From Planctomycetota bacterium (GTDB lineage: Bacteria > Planctomycetota > PUPC01 > DSUN01), in assembly GCA_016872875.1 (NCBI GenBank), contig VGYW01000042.1:1-30835 (forward strand): a DNA stretch of 30,835 nt, read 5' to 3'. Below the pieces are notes generated by a model, which made no database searches, was not told the origin of the DNA, and worked only from the letters and a program-made list of their open reading frames with translations. Below, piece by piece: positions 1 to 8,258 of the stretch. The position numbers and the translations under genes are program-made. The first letter of the stretch is position 1, and each line of letters starts with the position of its first letter.

Positions 1-2899
1 GGTTCATGGCCGTGGGGAGGAAGTGTGCGGCGGCGCGCTCGGTGGCCCCCCGGTCTGGCGGCATAAGTGGAAGCCCGCTCTTGAGATAGGCCAAGCCGGG
101 AAGGAATGCGAAGAGGACGGCTCGGCCCTTGCCGTGGGGCTTTTCGACGATGGCGGGCTTGCCGTCGGTGAACTTGGCGATGACCTTGCCGTCGGTTGGG
201 GCGAGGTCCTGGCGCCAGGCGATGGCTTCGATGGCGAGGGGCTGCTTTTCGGGGAGGGTGAGGGTGATGGTGTCGAGCGGCTTGGAGGGTGCAAGGTCTT
301 GTTTGGCAAGGATTTGGGGCATTGCGGGGTCTTTCTGGATGGCGGTGCTCTTGGCGCCGTAGAGGGCCTCGGCGTCGGGGTTAGAGCCGCTGAACTCGTT
401 TGTGAAGCCGCCGCCGCAGAGGGCGACGAGGGTGCCCCCCGCCTGCGCCCAGGCGGTGAGGGCTTTGATGGCCTTGGTGTGGAGGTGTTGCTGGGTGAGG
501 TAGATGACGCTGTAATCCTTTGCCAAGCCGTCGGTTACGTCGTCCTCGGTGATGAAATCCACGGGCACCTGAGCGTGGCGTAGGGCGAGGTAGATGGCCT
601 TGCGCTCGGCGTTGTGGACCGCGCCCTTGAAGTTGGTGTCGCCGGTGAGGATTTCGTCAACCGAGGAGAGGAGGAGGGCGACCTTCGCGGGGCGGACCGT
701 GCCATCGAGGATGTAGTCCTCGAAGGTCCCGGCGTCGTGGGTGGCGTCGTGGACGGCTCGCCATATATGCAAGCCGTCAGTGGAGATATAGTTTTCGGTG
801 GCGCCTGTGGCGAGGGGTGAGGCGCAGAAGTAGTTGACCAGTTTCGTGCCGTGGGCGATGGTGGTGTAGAAGGATAGGCGGAAGTCGCGCGGGATGCTGT
901 TGGGCCAGTGGGGCATGACGTACATCATGATGGGGAGGCGGTGGTACTTGGCTCCGCATCGGAAGGCGGCGGTGAGGTAGCCGACGACCTGGGTGGAGAA
1001 CTCGGGGATTTGGCAGATGTAGTCTTCGGACCAGGGCATGGTCATGGCGCGCATCTTAAATGGCCGCACCCATTGGAGATCCGTCACGAGGTAGTTGGCG
1101 TGTGGGGAGTAGTTTGCCCCAGTGAGGATGGCCTTGCCGGTGCGTTCTTCGAGCCAGCGGGTGGCCTCGGCGTAGTGGGCGATGCCTTCTTCGATGGCCC
1201 AGAGCTGGGCGTAGTAGAAGAAGGGGTTCTCGCGCTCCTTGGCGGTGTCGAAGCTGACCTTTCCGCCGAGGTCAACGCGGCGGGCGGCGAGCCAGGCGTT
1301 GAACTTCTCGTCGTTGCCCTGGGCGGGCGGGATGTGGATTTCGTCGCCGTAACTCACGATCCTGATGTGACTTAGGTTGCCCTTTTTGTCGGAGTCCTCG
1401 ACCGTTTTCTTGAAGGCTTCGAGGTTGGAGGGATACCAGTGAGCGGCGATGGCGGCCCGCTGTTTCGGGACGCCGAGGCGCTCGGTCCACGCCGAGCAGA
1501 GGGGGGTGAGGGTGTTGTGGCCGAGTGCGAGTGCGATTTCGGTGGCGAGGCGGCCTATCTCGCCTTCCTGGTTCATGGCGCCGCTGAAGGCCATGATGCC
1601 ATAGATGGGGAAGCGCTTGGCGACGGAGCCGCGTCGGGGGAAGCGGGCGATTTCCTTCTTAAGCCATTGAAGCGCCTCGACTTGTGTGCGGATGGTCTGG
1701 TTCGCCGTCACGTTGCCGGGAATCTCGAACGTCGCGGGGGAGTAGCCGCCGGGCGTGCCCTTCACGCGCACGGTGCGGATGGGGTCGAGGCGGCCGCGGC
1801 GGGTGGGGATTGCGAACTCGAGCTCGAGGTCGAGCTCTTTCACCTTGGCATCTTTGTACTTAGCGACGGGGTGCCATTGGGAGTTGTTGAGGGCGTCGAG
1901 CGCCTGGCCCATTGGGACCCAGGCGGAGCGTTCGCCGGGCTGGAGGTATTCCGAATCGGGGATGGACTTGAACTTGGCGGGGTCGAGGACGGGTGCGAGG
2001 AGGTCGGGCTTGAGCGCGGCGGAGCGTGGGCCGGCGAGGAGGTACTTGGTTTCGGACACAAGTTGGCCGCTGTTCAGCACTTGCGTCATCGGCCAGTCGC
2101 GGACGTGGACCCAGTAGGGGGAGTGCTGGCCGCCTGGGAAGGGCTGGACGATTGGGATGCAGGGGCCGAGGCCGTCCTTGGGATTGCGGAAGCGGACGAA
2201 GAGGTCGCCATCCTGCACGAGCCAGCCATCCATCTCCAGGTAGTTCGTCTTCTCCTGCGCTTTGAGCCCCTCGGAGTCGTTCGTCAGGCAGAGGACGTCC
2301 ACGTGTCGTTCGGCGGCCATGACGCGGGGCACAGAGGCCCCGCCCACAGTCTCGAGTTGCGGCCCGGCGATGAGGCGGAGGGTGGCGGGGCCGGCCATAA
2401 GTCTCGCGGAATCCTTGACTTGCCACACGATGTTGTCGGTGCCGCCCCAGCCGTAGCGTTCCATTGGGACGCGCTTGTGCTGGTTGAGTGCCCAGATTTT
2501 GGGGTCTTCGAGGCGGCCGAAGGTCTGGCGATAGACGGCTTTGCCCGCCTGTTCGATCTCGACGGTGAACTCGGCGGAGAAGTTGTAGGGCTGCTCGTAT
2601 CGCGCGAAGACCTGGAAGTCGCCGGCGTAGGGGAGCGTCACCTCTTGGGTCGCAATGGCCTCCTTTCCTGCGGGCACCTGGGCCGGCGCGCTCAGACAGG
2701 CCATGCGCGAGAGGAAGCAGATGGCGAACGTGGCGGCGTAGTAGTTCTCTGGGTATGGCATCACCTTCCAGTCGCCGCTGGCCACCTTGAAGTCCTCGGC
2801 CTCGGCGAAGAGGCGTAGCGGCTTGTCCGCGGCGAGGGCCGAGGCCGAGAGGCAGGAGGCGAGCGTGACGACGAGGCTTTGCCGAGCGAGCGAGGGCAT
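1..2899 (-). CDS. Large secreted GH42/beta-galactosidase-like protein, 3' end cut by window edge
   Basis: The frame is open for 966 codons from ATG 2899 to the left edge with no stop, so the C-terminus is missing. A GGAGA ribosome-binding site lies 5 nt upstream. Residues 1-24 form a signal peptide (SLVVTLASCLSASALAA), so the product is exported. A beta-sandwich-like stretch follows (about 25-400), then a barrel-like segment that contains SYGDEIHIPP with Glu near residue 520, a plausible acid/base. At about 740-860 there is a Rossmann/GATase-like part (KVALLLSS, VIYLTQQHLHTKAI, WAQAGGTLVALCGGG) of the kind seen in the trimerisation domain of GH42 beta-galactosidases. I infer a polysaccharide- or glycoside-active enzyme of GH42-like architecture, but I cannot name its substrate and the catalytic assignment is tentative. 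It is transcribed away from the repeat-filled gap at 2900-3369 and appears to be a separate unit from the hcp block. Confidence 0.7.
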   Translation of the reverse strand, partial: MPSLARQSLVVTLASCLSASALAADKPLRLFAEAEDFKVASGDWKVMPYPENYYAATFAICFLSRMACLSAPAQVPAGKEAIATQEVTLPYAGDFQVFARYEQPYNFSAEFTVEIEQAGKAVYRQTFGRLEDPKIWALNQHKRVPMERYGWGGTDNIVWQVKDSARLMAGPATLRLIAGPQLETVGGASVPRVMAAERHVDVLCLTNDSEGLKAQEKTNYLEMDGWLVQDGDLFVRFRNPKDGLGPCIPIVQPFPGGQHSPYWVHVRDWPMTQVLNSGQLVSETKYLLAGPRSAALKPDLLAPVLDPAKFKSIPDSEYLQPGERSAWVPMGQALDALNNSQWHPVAKYKDAKVKELDLELEFAIPTRRGRLDPIRTVRVKGTPGGYSPATFEIPGNVTANQTIRTQVEALQWLKKEIARFPRRGSVAKRFPIYGIMAFSGAMNQEGEIGRLATEIALALGHNTLTPLCSAWTERLGVPKQRAAIAAHWYPSNLEAFKKTVEDSDKKGNLSHIRIVSYGDEIHIPPAQGNDEKFNAWLAARRVDLGGKVSFDTAKERENPFFYYAQLWAIEEGIAHYAEATRWLEERTGKAILTGANYSPHANYLVTDLQWVRPFKMRAMTMPWSEDYICQIPEFSTQVVGYLTAAFRCGAKYHRLPIMMYVMPHWPNSIPRDFRLSFYTTIAHGTKLVNYFCASPLATGATENYISTDGLHIWRAVHDATHDAGTFEDYILDGTVRPAKVALLLSSVDEILTGDTNFKGAVHNAERKAIYLALRHAQVPVDFITEDDVTDGLAKDYSVIYLTQQHLHTKAIKALTAWAQAGGTLVALCGGGFTNEFSGSNPDAEALYGAKSTAIQKDPAMPQILAKQDLAPSKPLDTITLTLPEKQPLAIEAIAWRQDLAPTDGKVIAKFTDGKPAIVEKPHGKGRAVLFAFLPGLAYLKSGLPLMPPDRGATERAAAHFLPTAMN

Positions 2900-3060
2900 G
2901 GCATTCTCCGTTGTTCGGGGGCGGTGCAGAGCTGGGCCGTTCCCTGCACTATACGCAGGTGCGGAAACGAGTCAAGCGCGGGTCTCACGCGGGGGGATGT
3001 GTGAGATGATGGCGCCGGCGCCTGGCAAGCTGACCCCGGGTGGACCAGCGGTTCTCGCAT

Positions 3061-3262
3061 ACTGGGTCAAGTGGCCTCGCGCAGTTGACCCAGTATGGGA
3101 AAAGTGCCAGGGATGCGTCCGGATCGCCAAAGCGCCCATAGTGGGTCAAACACCTGTGTCGCACCGTTGACCCAGTATGGTGGGAAGGCCCCGGAAGGCT
3201 CCGGATCGCCAAGACGCTCGATCCGGGTCAAGTGCGTGGGGCGCGCGGTTGACCCAGAATGG
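3061..3262. repeat. ~82-bp tandem repeat, three copies, each with an inverted repeat
   Basis: The conserved TTGACCCAGTATGG occurs at 3085, 3167 and (as TTGACCCAGAATGG) 3249, exactly 82 bp apart. Each copy is preceded by GGGTCAA (3064, 3143, 3225), giving an arm-loop-arm structure; the first is a perfect 10-bp arm pair (3061-3070 with 3085-3094). CCGGATCGCCAA recurs between copies at 3119 and 3202. The rest of 2900-3369 contains no credible gene. Confidence 0.85.
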
Positions 3263-3326
3263 AGGGAAAGGCAGAGGGGAGAAAGGCAGAAGGCAAAGGG
3301 CAAAAGGAGAAGGGAAGAGGGAGAGA

Positions 3327-3358
3327 CCCTCCCGCGGGTCTGGGGACCCGCGGGAGGG
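3327..3358 (-). terminator. Hairpin after hcp, probable terminator
   Basis: Perfect 14-bp arms (CCCTCCCGCGGGTC and its complement) with a 4-nt loop lie 12 nt past the hcp stop codon. Read on the minus strand, the hairpin is followed by a pyrimidine-rich TCTCTCCCTCTTCCC tract. It fits an intrinsic-type terminator closing the minus-strand block, although a clean U-run is absent. Confidence 0.6.
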
Positions 3359-3369
3359 GGCGATGAGGC

Positions 3370-4983
3370 TCAGCCGAGGATGGCCTTGAGGTCGGCTGAG
3401 GGGGTGGTGATGGGGGCGATGTTGAAGGTGTCTACGAGGACCTTGAGGACGGGGGGCGTGACGAAGGCGGGGAGGCTGGGGCCGAGGCGGATGTTCTTGA
3501 TGCCGAGGTGGAGGAGGGTGAGGAGGATGGCGACGGCCTTCTGCTCGTACCAGGAGCAGATGATGGAGAGGGGGAGGCTGTTGACGTCGGTGTTGAAGGC
3601 GCCGGCGAGTGCGAGTGCGATCTGGACGGCGGAGTAGGCGTCGTTGCACTGGCCGACGTCGAGGAGGCGCGGGATGCCGCCGATGTCGCCGAAGTCGAGC
3701 TTGTTGAAGCGGTACTTGCCGCAGGCGAGGGTGAGGATGACGCAGTCCTTTGGGACGGCCTCGGCGAGCTCGGTGTAGTAGTTGCGTCCCGGCTTGGCGC
3801 CGTCGCAGCCGCCGATGAGGAAGAAGTGCTTGATGGCGCCAGACTTGACGGCGTCAATCACGGCGCCGGCCACGCTCATCACCGTGTTGCGGGCGAAGCC
3901 GATGGTGATCTTCTGGTCGGGAGCGTCGGCGGGAAAGCCAGGGGCGGCGAGTGCGGCGGCGATGGCGGGGGCGAAGTCGTGGCCCTGGACTTGGGCGACG
4001 CCGCTGAAGCCGACCGGGCCGCAGGTGAAGACGCGGGCCTTGTAGCCGTCGCGCGGCTTCATGAGGCAGTTGGTGGTCATGACGATTGCGCCGGGGAAGT
4101 CGTCGAACTCGCTCTGCTGGTTCTGCCAGGCGGAGCCGTAGTTGGCGGCGAGGTGCTTGTAGCGCTTGAGGGCGGGGTAGGCGTGGGTGGGGAGCATTTC
4201 GCCGTGGGTGTAGACGTTGATGCCCTTGCCCTCGGTCTGCTTGAGGAGCTCCTCGAGGTCCTTGATGTCGTGGCCGGAGACGAGGATAGCCTTGCCCTTG
4301 ATGGGGGTGACGCGGACCTGGGTGGGCTCGGGGTGGCCGTAGGTGGAGGTGTTGGCCGCGTCGAGGAGTTCCATCGCCTTGAGGTTCAGCTCGCCCGTCT
4401 TCAGGGCGTTGCCGACGAGGGCATTCACGTCGGTGGGGTTCGCTGCGACGAAGTCGAGAATCTGGTAGAGGAGGGCGTAGAAGGCGTCGTCTTGCTTGCC
4501 GAGGACGCGGGCGTGATAGGCATAGGCGGCGGCGCCCTTGACGCCGTAGACGATGAGCTCCTGGAGGCCGGTGAGGGTGTCGCCGAGGGCGGCGATGCGC
4601 TTCTGGATGGTGGCGTCGGCGGCGTTGCGGACGGGTGCGCCGAGGTCGGCGCAGGTCTTGCCGGCCTTCTGGCAGGCGGCGGCGCAGAGGGCCTTGGCCT
4701 CGTCGTGGATGGCGGCGGCCTGGCCGAGGTAGGTCTGGAAGCGTGCCGCATCGAAGTTCACGTTAGTGAGCGTGGCGAAGAGGGCTTCGAGCGCGAAGCC
4801 GTCAATCGCGGGGTCCTTGGCGCCCTGCTGTCGGGCGCAGTGGGCGTAGCGTGCGATGCCCTTGACGGCCTCGACGAGGAGGTCCTGGAGCGCGGCGACC
4901 TCGGGGTCCTTGCCGCAGACGCCGTGCTGCGTGCAACCGGTCCCCTTTCCTGTCTGCTCGCACTGGTAACAGAACATCGGCAT
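3370..4983 (-). CDS. hcp: Hybrid cluster protein (hydroxylamine reductase / NO-detoxifying Hcp), class I-like
   Basis: The product is a 537-residue cytoplasmic Fe-S enzyme. The N-terminus reads MPMFCYQCEQTGKGTGC with cysteines 5, 8, 17 and 23, spaced CX2CX8CX5C as in the Desulfovibrio class I proteins that bind [4Fe-4S] (class II enzymes have wider spacing). Hybrid-cluster ligand motifs are present further on: FTCGPVGF, a second Cys in LACGKYRFNKL, VGQCNDAYSA and SWYEQKAVA. The family reduces hydroxylamine in vitro and NO or S-nitrosothiols in vivo. I chose ATG 4983 because AAAGGAG lies 8 nt upstream; an in-frame GTG at 4992 overlaps that site. It is the last gene of the Rrf2-headed minus-strand block, separated from its upstream neighbour by a 287-nt repeat-rich gap, so it may also have its own promoter, although I find no clear -10/-35 there. 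Confidence 0.95.
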   Translation of the reverse strand: MPMFCYQCEQTGKGTGCTQHGVCGKDPEVAALQDLLVEAVKGIARYAHCARQQGAKDPAIDGFALEALFATLTNVNFDAARFQTYLGQAAAIHDEAKALCAAACQKAGKTCADLGAPVRNAADATIQKRIAALGDTLTGLQELIVYGVKGAAAYAYHARVLGKQDDAFYALLYQILDFVAANPTDVNALVGNALKTGELNLKAMELLDAANTSTYGHPEPTQVRVTPIKGKAILVSGHDIKDLEELLKQTEGKGINVYTHGEMLPTHAYPALKRYKHLAANYGSAWQNQQSEFDDFPGAIVMTTNCLMKPRDGYKARVFTCGPVGFSGVAQVQGHDFAPAIAAALAAPGFPADAPDQKITIGFARNTVMSVAGAVIDAVKSGAIKHFFLIGGCDGAKPGRNYYTELAEAVPKDCVILTLACGKYRFNKLDFGDIGGIPRLLDVGQCNDAYSAVQIALALAGAFNTDVNSLPLSIICSWYEQKAVAILLTLLHLGIKNIRLGPSLPAFVTPPVLKVLVDTFNIAPITTPSADLKAILG

Positions 4984-5144
4984 AGGTGTCACTCCTTTCT
5001 GAAAACGACACCGCAGCGACAGACTTGGCGGGGCGGGTCACGTTCCCGCCCCAGACAGCGACTGAGCCGTGATCTTGCCCCCACCGACCTTGTGTCGGCG
5101 GAGCATAGGATTGGCCACTACCGGCAGCGGCCCTCACCCCCCTT

Positions 5145-5191
5145 CCCCCCTCTCCCCCCGCCCGCCGCTGGCGGGCGGGGGGAGAGGGGGG
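5145..5191. repeat. Perfect 22-bp inverted repeat in the hcp upstream gap
   Basis: The arms at 5145-5166 and 5170-5191 are exact complements with a 3-nt loop and consist almost only of C or G. The flank at 5131-5157 (CCCTCACCCCCC then CTCTCCCC) closely matches the element inside the ferredoxin gene at 10480-10504, so both belong to one repeat family. The gap 4984-5270 also holds an 8-bp hairpin at 5030-5052 and no gene. Confidence 0.8.
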
Positions 5192-5227
5192 TGTAGGGTG
5201 GCCGCCCTTTTAGTTGGCAATCCTTCG

Positions 5228-5252
5228 CCCCACCGACGCGAGGTCGGTGGGG
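5228..5252 (-). terminator. Hairpin downstream of the PLP enzyme gene
   Basis: CCCCACCGAC at 5228-5237 pairs with GTCGGTGGGG at 5243-5252 around a 5-nt loop, about 20 nt beyond the stop of the upstream minus-strand gene. It could attenuate or end transcription before hcp, but no U-run follows, and a related sequence (CACCGACCTTGTGTCGG) lies nearby at about 5092, so it may simply be a dispersed repeat. Confidence 0.4.
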
Positions 5253-5270
5253 GCGGGAACATCAGCAGGC

Positions 5271-6446
5271 TCACCCATGTAGGCGGTCGAGGGCCTGCGC
5301 GAAGTCGGCGATGAGGTCCTCCGTGGACTCGATGCCCGCGGAGATGCGGATGGTGCCGTCGGAGATGCCGGCCGCGGCGCGGGCGCCGGGGATCATCGAG
5401 GCGTGGCTCATGGAATCGGGGTGCTCGATGAGGGACTCGACGCCGCCGAGGGATTCGGCGAAGGCGAAGAGCTGGAGACTCTGGATGAATCGGAAGGCGG
5501 CGTCGCGCCCGCCGCGGATGTCGAAGGAGAGCATTCCGCCGAAGCCGGTCATCTGGCGGCGGGCGAGCTCGTGCTGGGGGTGGGAGGGGAGGCCGGGGTA
5601 GTAGACGCGCGCGGCCTCGGGGCGGCCCTCCAGGAAGCGTGCGAGGGCCAGCGCGTTCCGCTCGTGGGCGGCCATGCGAAGCGGAAGGGTCTTGATGCCG
5701 CGAAGGACGAGCCAGGCGTCGAAGTGGGAGCAGCAGGTGCCGAGTGCGTTGACGAGGAGGAAGACCCTCTGGCCGAGCTCGGCGGTCTTGGAGATGATGG
5801 CTCCGCCCACGACGTCGCTGTGGCCGTTGAGGTACTTGGTGGTGGAGTGGACCACGACGTCCACGCCGAGGTCGAGCGGGCGCTGGAAGTAGGGTGAGAG
5901 GAAGGTGTTGTCGGCGATGGTGAGGAGGCCGCGGGCCTTGGCGATGGCGGTGACGGCCGCGATGTCCACCAGGTTCAGGAGCGGGTTGCTGGGGGTCTCG
6001 ATCCAGATGCCCTTTGTGGCAGGGGTGATCGCGCGGGCGACGTTTGCGGGGTCGCGCATATCCACGAAGGAGAAGGCCATGGCGCGCTGGGTGAAGAGGT
6101 TGTGGAAGAGGCGATAGGTTCCGCCGTAGATGTCGTGGCCGGCGATGAGGTGCGCGCCGGCGTCGAAGAGGTGCAGGACGGTTGTCTCGGCGGCCATGCC
6201 TGTGGCGGTGGCGGAGGCTCGCGCGCCGCCCTCCAGGGCGGCGAGGTTCTCCTCGAGGGCCGTGCGGGTGGGGTTGGCCGTGCGGCTGTAGTCGTAGCCC
6301 TTCGTGCGTCCGGGGCCTTCGAAGGCGAAGGTGGACGTTGCGTAGATGGGCGTGATGACGGCGTTGTAGGTGGTGTCCTTGGCCACGCCCTGGTGGACGC
6401 AGAGGGTTTCGAAGCCGCGCCGCGTGGGGGGGCGAGTGTCGCTCAT
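5271..6446 (-). CDS. Cys/Met metabolism PLP-dependent enzyme (cystathionine gamma-synthase / methionine gamma-lyase type)
   Basis: This 391-residue protein has the full-length fold of the trans-sulfuration PLP family. YDYSRTANPTRTALE (51-65) is the phosphate/substrate region, ATGMAAE (81-87) binds the cofactor phosphate, and HSTTKYLNGHSD carries the Schiff-base Lys204. ESLGGVESLIEHP is the C-terminal family signature. Members catalyse gamma-replacement or gamma-elimination on cystathionine, O-acylhomoserine or methionine; sequence alone does not separate these. Start ATG 6446 follows GGAGA; the frame is open further upstream but that part reads as low-complexity repeat translation (6474-6551). 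Its place between the cupin and hcp suggests a role in sulfur amino-acid supply or sulfide handling under the same stress regulator. Confidence 0.9.
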   Translation of the reverse strand: MSDTRPPTRRGFETLCVHQGVAKDTTYNAVITPIYATSTFAFEGPGRTKGYDYSRTANPTRTALEENLAALEGGARASATATGMAAETTVLHLFDAGAHLIAGHDIYGGTYRLFHNLFTQRAMAFSFVDMRDPANVARAITPATKGIWIETPSNPLLNLVDIAAVTAIAKARGLLTIADNTFLSPYFQRPLDLGVDVVVHSTTKYLNGHSDVVGGAIISKTAELGQRVFLLVNALGTCCSHFDAWLVLRGIKTLPLRMAAHERNALALARFLEGRPEAARVYYPGLPSHPQHELARRQMTGFGGMLSFDIRGGRDAAFRFIQSLQLFAFAESLGGVESLIEHPDSMSHASMIPGARAAAGISDGTIRISAGIESTEDLIADFAQALDRLHG

Positions 6447-6473
6447 TGTCAGGGTCTCCAATCGTCCTCGTTG

Positions 6474-6551
6474 TCGTCGTCGTCCTCGTCGTCGAATCTC
6501 CCGGACGGGACCACTCCGAAGAAGGGACGACGACGACGAGGACGACGACGA
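6474..6551. repeat. Inverted repeat of TCG/CGA triplets between cupin and PLP genes
   Basis: A 21-bp arm of TCG triplets interrupted by CCTCG (6474-6494) pairs perfectly with 6531-6551 across a 36-nt loop. It lies in the 155-nt gap just upstream of the PLP-enzyme start and could form a large transcript hairpin. Confidence 0.8.
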
Positions 6552-6601
6552 GCACGAGAAGCCGGGAATGCAACCGGTCTGCAAGATTGGGGGCCAGACT
6601 C

Positions 6602-6952
6602 CTACGGTTTTGCTCTCAGCATGGTCAGGAGCATCTTGAAGCGGCTGAGGGCTTTGACGGCGTGCGGGACGTTGGCGGGCATGAGGACGAGCTGTCCGGC
6701 GGCGGCCTGGACGGGCTTTCCGCCGATGGTGAGCTGGGCGGCGCCATCGAGGACCTGCACGAAGGCGTCGTAGGGGGCGGAGTGCTCGCTGAGGCCCTGG
6801 CCGGCGTCGAAGGCGAAGAGGGTGAGGGTGCCGGCGCGGTTGTCGCCCAGCGTGCGGCTCACGATGGAGCCCTCCGCGTAGTCCACGAGGCACGCCAGGT
6901 CGTGGGCTCTTGCGGCGGCGATGCGGCGGCGCTTGGGGGGTGATTTTGCCAT
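6602..6952 (-). CDS. Small cupin-domain protein
   Basis: This 116-residue protein is a single cupin barrel. The two cupin motifs are recognisable as GQGLSEHSAPYDAFVQVLDG (51-70) and GQLVLMPANVPHAV (86-99), with His57 and His97. The usual second His and the Glu of motif 1 are absent, so the metal site is reduced or different. Small cupins of this type commonly neighbour hcp and Fe-S genes in anaerobes; their reaction is unknown to me. The start ATG 6952 has TAGGAG about 9 nt upstream. It sits between FprA and the PLP enzyme, separated from FprA by a 34-bp-arm palindrome. Confidence 0.85.
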   Translation of the reverse strand: MAKSPPKRRRIAAARAHDLACLVDYAEGSIVSRTLGDNRAGTLTLFAFDAGQGLSEHSAPYDAFVQVLDGAAQLTIGGKPVQAAAGQLVLMPANVPHAVKALSRFKMLLTMLRAKP

Positions 6953-6976
6953 TGAGCGCGTCTCCTAATGGTTCTC

Positions 6977-7050
6977 GTCCCTGTGGTCCTTGTGGTCCCT
7001 GGGGTCCCTGGGGCCGCAGGGACCCCAGGGACCACAAGGACCACAGGGAC
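6977..7050. repeat. Perfect 34-bp inverted repeat between fprA and cupin
   Basis: The arms at 6977-7010 and 7017-7050 are exact complements with a 6-nt loop (GGGCCG). Each arm is itself built from GTCCCTG/GTGGTCC-type units. It starts 12 nt after the fprA stop on the minus strand and nearly fills the gap to the cupin gene. It may act as an attenuator or as a 3' stabiliser of the fprA message. Confidence 0.9.
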
Positions 7051-7061
7051 AACTGCCGGCC

Positions 7062-8258
7062 TCATTCCAGCGGCCTCTTGGTGGCCTGGGCGATCTCGCG
7101 TCCGAAGGCGCGGCAGGCCTCGAGGTCGGCGGGCTTGGGCTGCCACTTGGCGCGGATGCCGGGGCGAATCACGGGGATCTTGCTCTCCTCAAGGTGGTGC
7201 TCGATGAGCTTCACGCACTCGCCGCTCCAGCCGTAGGTTCCGAAGGCGGCGCCGAGCTTGTTCTTGAACTTCAGCCCCTTCATCTCGCCGAGCACCGGCT
7301 CGATGCTGGGCAGGAGGCCGTTGTTCATGGTAGGGGAGCCGACGACGACGGTGCGTGCCTTGAAGACCTCGACGAGGAGGTCGTTGCGGTCGGTCACGGC
7401 GGCGTGGAGGAGCTTGTAGGGCACGCCCTCGTCGGCCAACCCGTCGCCGATGGCCTCGGCCATCTTCCGCGTGCCGTTCCACATCGTGTCGAAGACGACC
7501 GCCGCGCGCGGCTCGGGCTTCTGGGCGGCCCATTCGAGGTACTTGTAGACTATCTGGAGCGGCTCCTTGCGCCAGAGGACACCGTGGCTGGGCGCGATGA
7601 TGTCCACCGGCAGGTTGAGGGCCACGACCTCTTCGATCTTCTTAGTGACCAGGTGGCTGAAGGGGGTGAGGATGTTAACGTAGTATTTGAGGGCCTCCTC
7701 GTAGAGCTCCTTCTGGTCAACGAGGTCGTTGAAGCGGAAGCCTGTGGCGTAGTGCTGGCCGAAGGCGTCGTTGGGCATCAGGATGTTGTGGCCGGTGAGG
7801 TAGGTGAACATCGAGTCGGGCCAGTGGAGCATGGGGGCCTCGACGAAGACGAGCTTGTTCCTGCCCAGGCTGATGGAGTCGCCTGTGCCCACGGCCTTGA
7901 AGTTCCAGGGCTGGTGGTAGTGGCCCTCGACGCTCTCGAGGCCGCGCTTTGAGACGACGACGGTGGCGTTGGGGGCGTGGCGGACCACCGCGGGCAGGGC
8001 GCCCGAGTGGTCAACCTCCGAGTGGTTGGCCACGACGTAGTCAATCGCCGCGGGGTCCACCACCTGGCGGATGTTCGCGAGCAACTCGTCCTGGAACGGC
8101 TGCCACACGGTGTCCACCAGTGCCACCTTGTCGTCCACGACGAGGTAGGCGTTGTAGGCGGAGCCGCGGTGGGTGGAGAGCTCGAAGCCGTGGAAGCGGC
8201 GGAGCGCCCAGTCCACCACGCCGACCCAGTAGACGCCTGGTTTCAGTTCCGTGATCAT
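7062..8258 (-). CDS. fprA: Flavodiiron protein (A-type O2/NO reductase, FprA-like)
   Basis: A 398-residue cytoplasmic enzyme with an N-terminal metallo-beta-lactamase-like di-iron domain and a C-terminal flavodoxin domain. The di-iron ligands are intact and at family-standard positions: NHSEVDHSG gives His79, Glu81, Asp83 and His84, followed by PMLHWPD, NDAFGQH and PSHGVLW. The flavodoxin FMN loop is FDTMWNGTRKMAEAI, with SPTMNNG and FGTYGWSGE completing the site. Flavodiiron proteins reduce O2 to water or NO to N2O using electrons from rubredoxin or ferredoxin; no rubredoxin domain is fused here. Two adjacent ATGs (8261, 8258) follow GGAGGAGAG; I prefer 8258 for spacing and for the MITELKPGVYWVG start. 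Its start overlaps the stop codon of the HD gene, indicating translational coupling. Confidence 0.95.
   Translation of the reverse strand: MITELKPGVYWVGVVDWALRRFHGFELSTHRGSAYNAYLVVDDKVALVDTVWQPFQDELLANIRQVVDPAAIDYVVANHSEVDHSGALPAVVRHAPNATVVVSKRGLESVEGHYHQPWNFKAVGTGDSISLGRNKLVFVEAPMLHWPDSMFTYLTGHNILMPNDAFGQHYATGFRFNDLVDQKELYEEALKYYVNILTPFSHLVTKKIEEVVALNLPVDIIAPSHGVLWRKEPLQIVYKYLEWAAQKPEPRAAVVFDTMWNGTRKMAEAIGDGLADEGVPYKLLHAAVTDRNDLLVEVFKARTVVVGSPTMNNGLLPSIEPVLGEMKGLKFKNKLGAAFGTYGWSGECVKLIEHHLEESKIPVIRPGIRAKWQPKPADLEACRAFGREIAQATKRPLE

Noticed and set aside
1439..2818. Long open frame opposite the GH42-like gene
   Set aside because: It is a GC-rich antisense shadow: its translation is low-complexity and lacks motifs, whereas the opposite strand has a signal peptide, a ribosome-binding site and fold-like sequence.
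3061..3262. CRISPR array
   Set aside because: Only three units, the 82-bp period is mostly conserved sequence with no unique spacers of uniform size, and no cas gene is present.
3508..5196. 562-codon plus-strand frame opposite hcp
   Set aside because: The opposite strand encodes Hcp with all cluster ligands; the plus frame is Gly/Val/Glu-rich shadow sequence.
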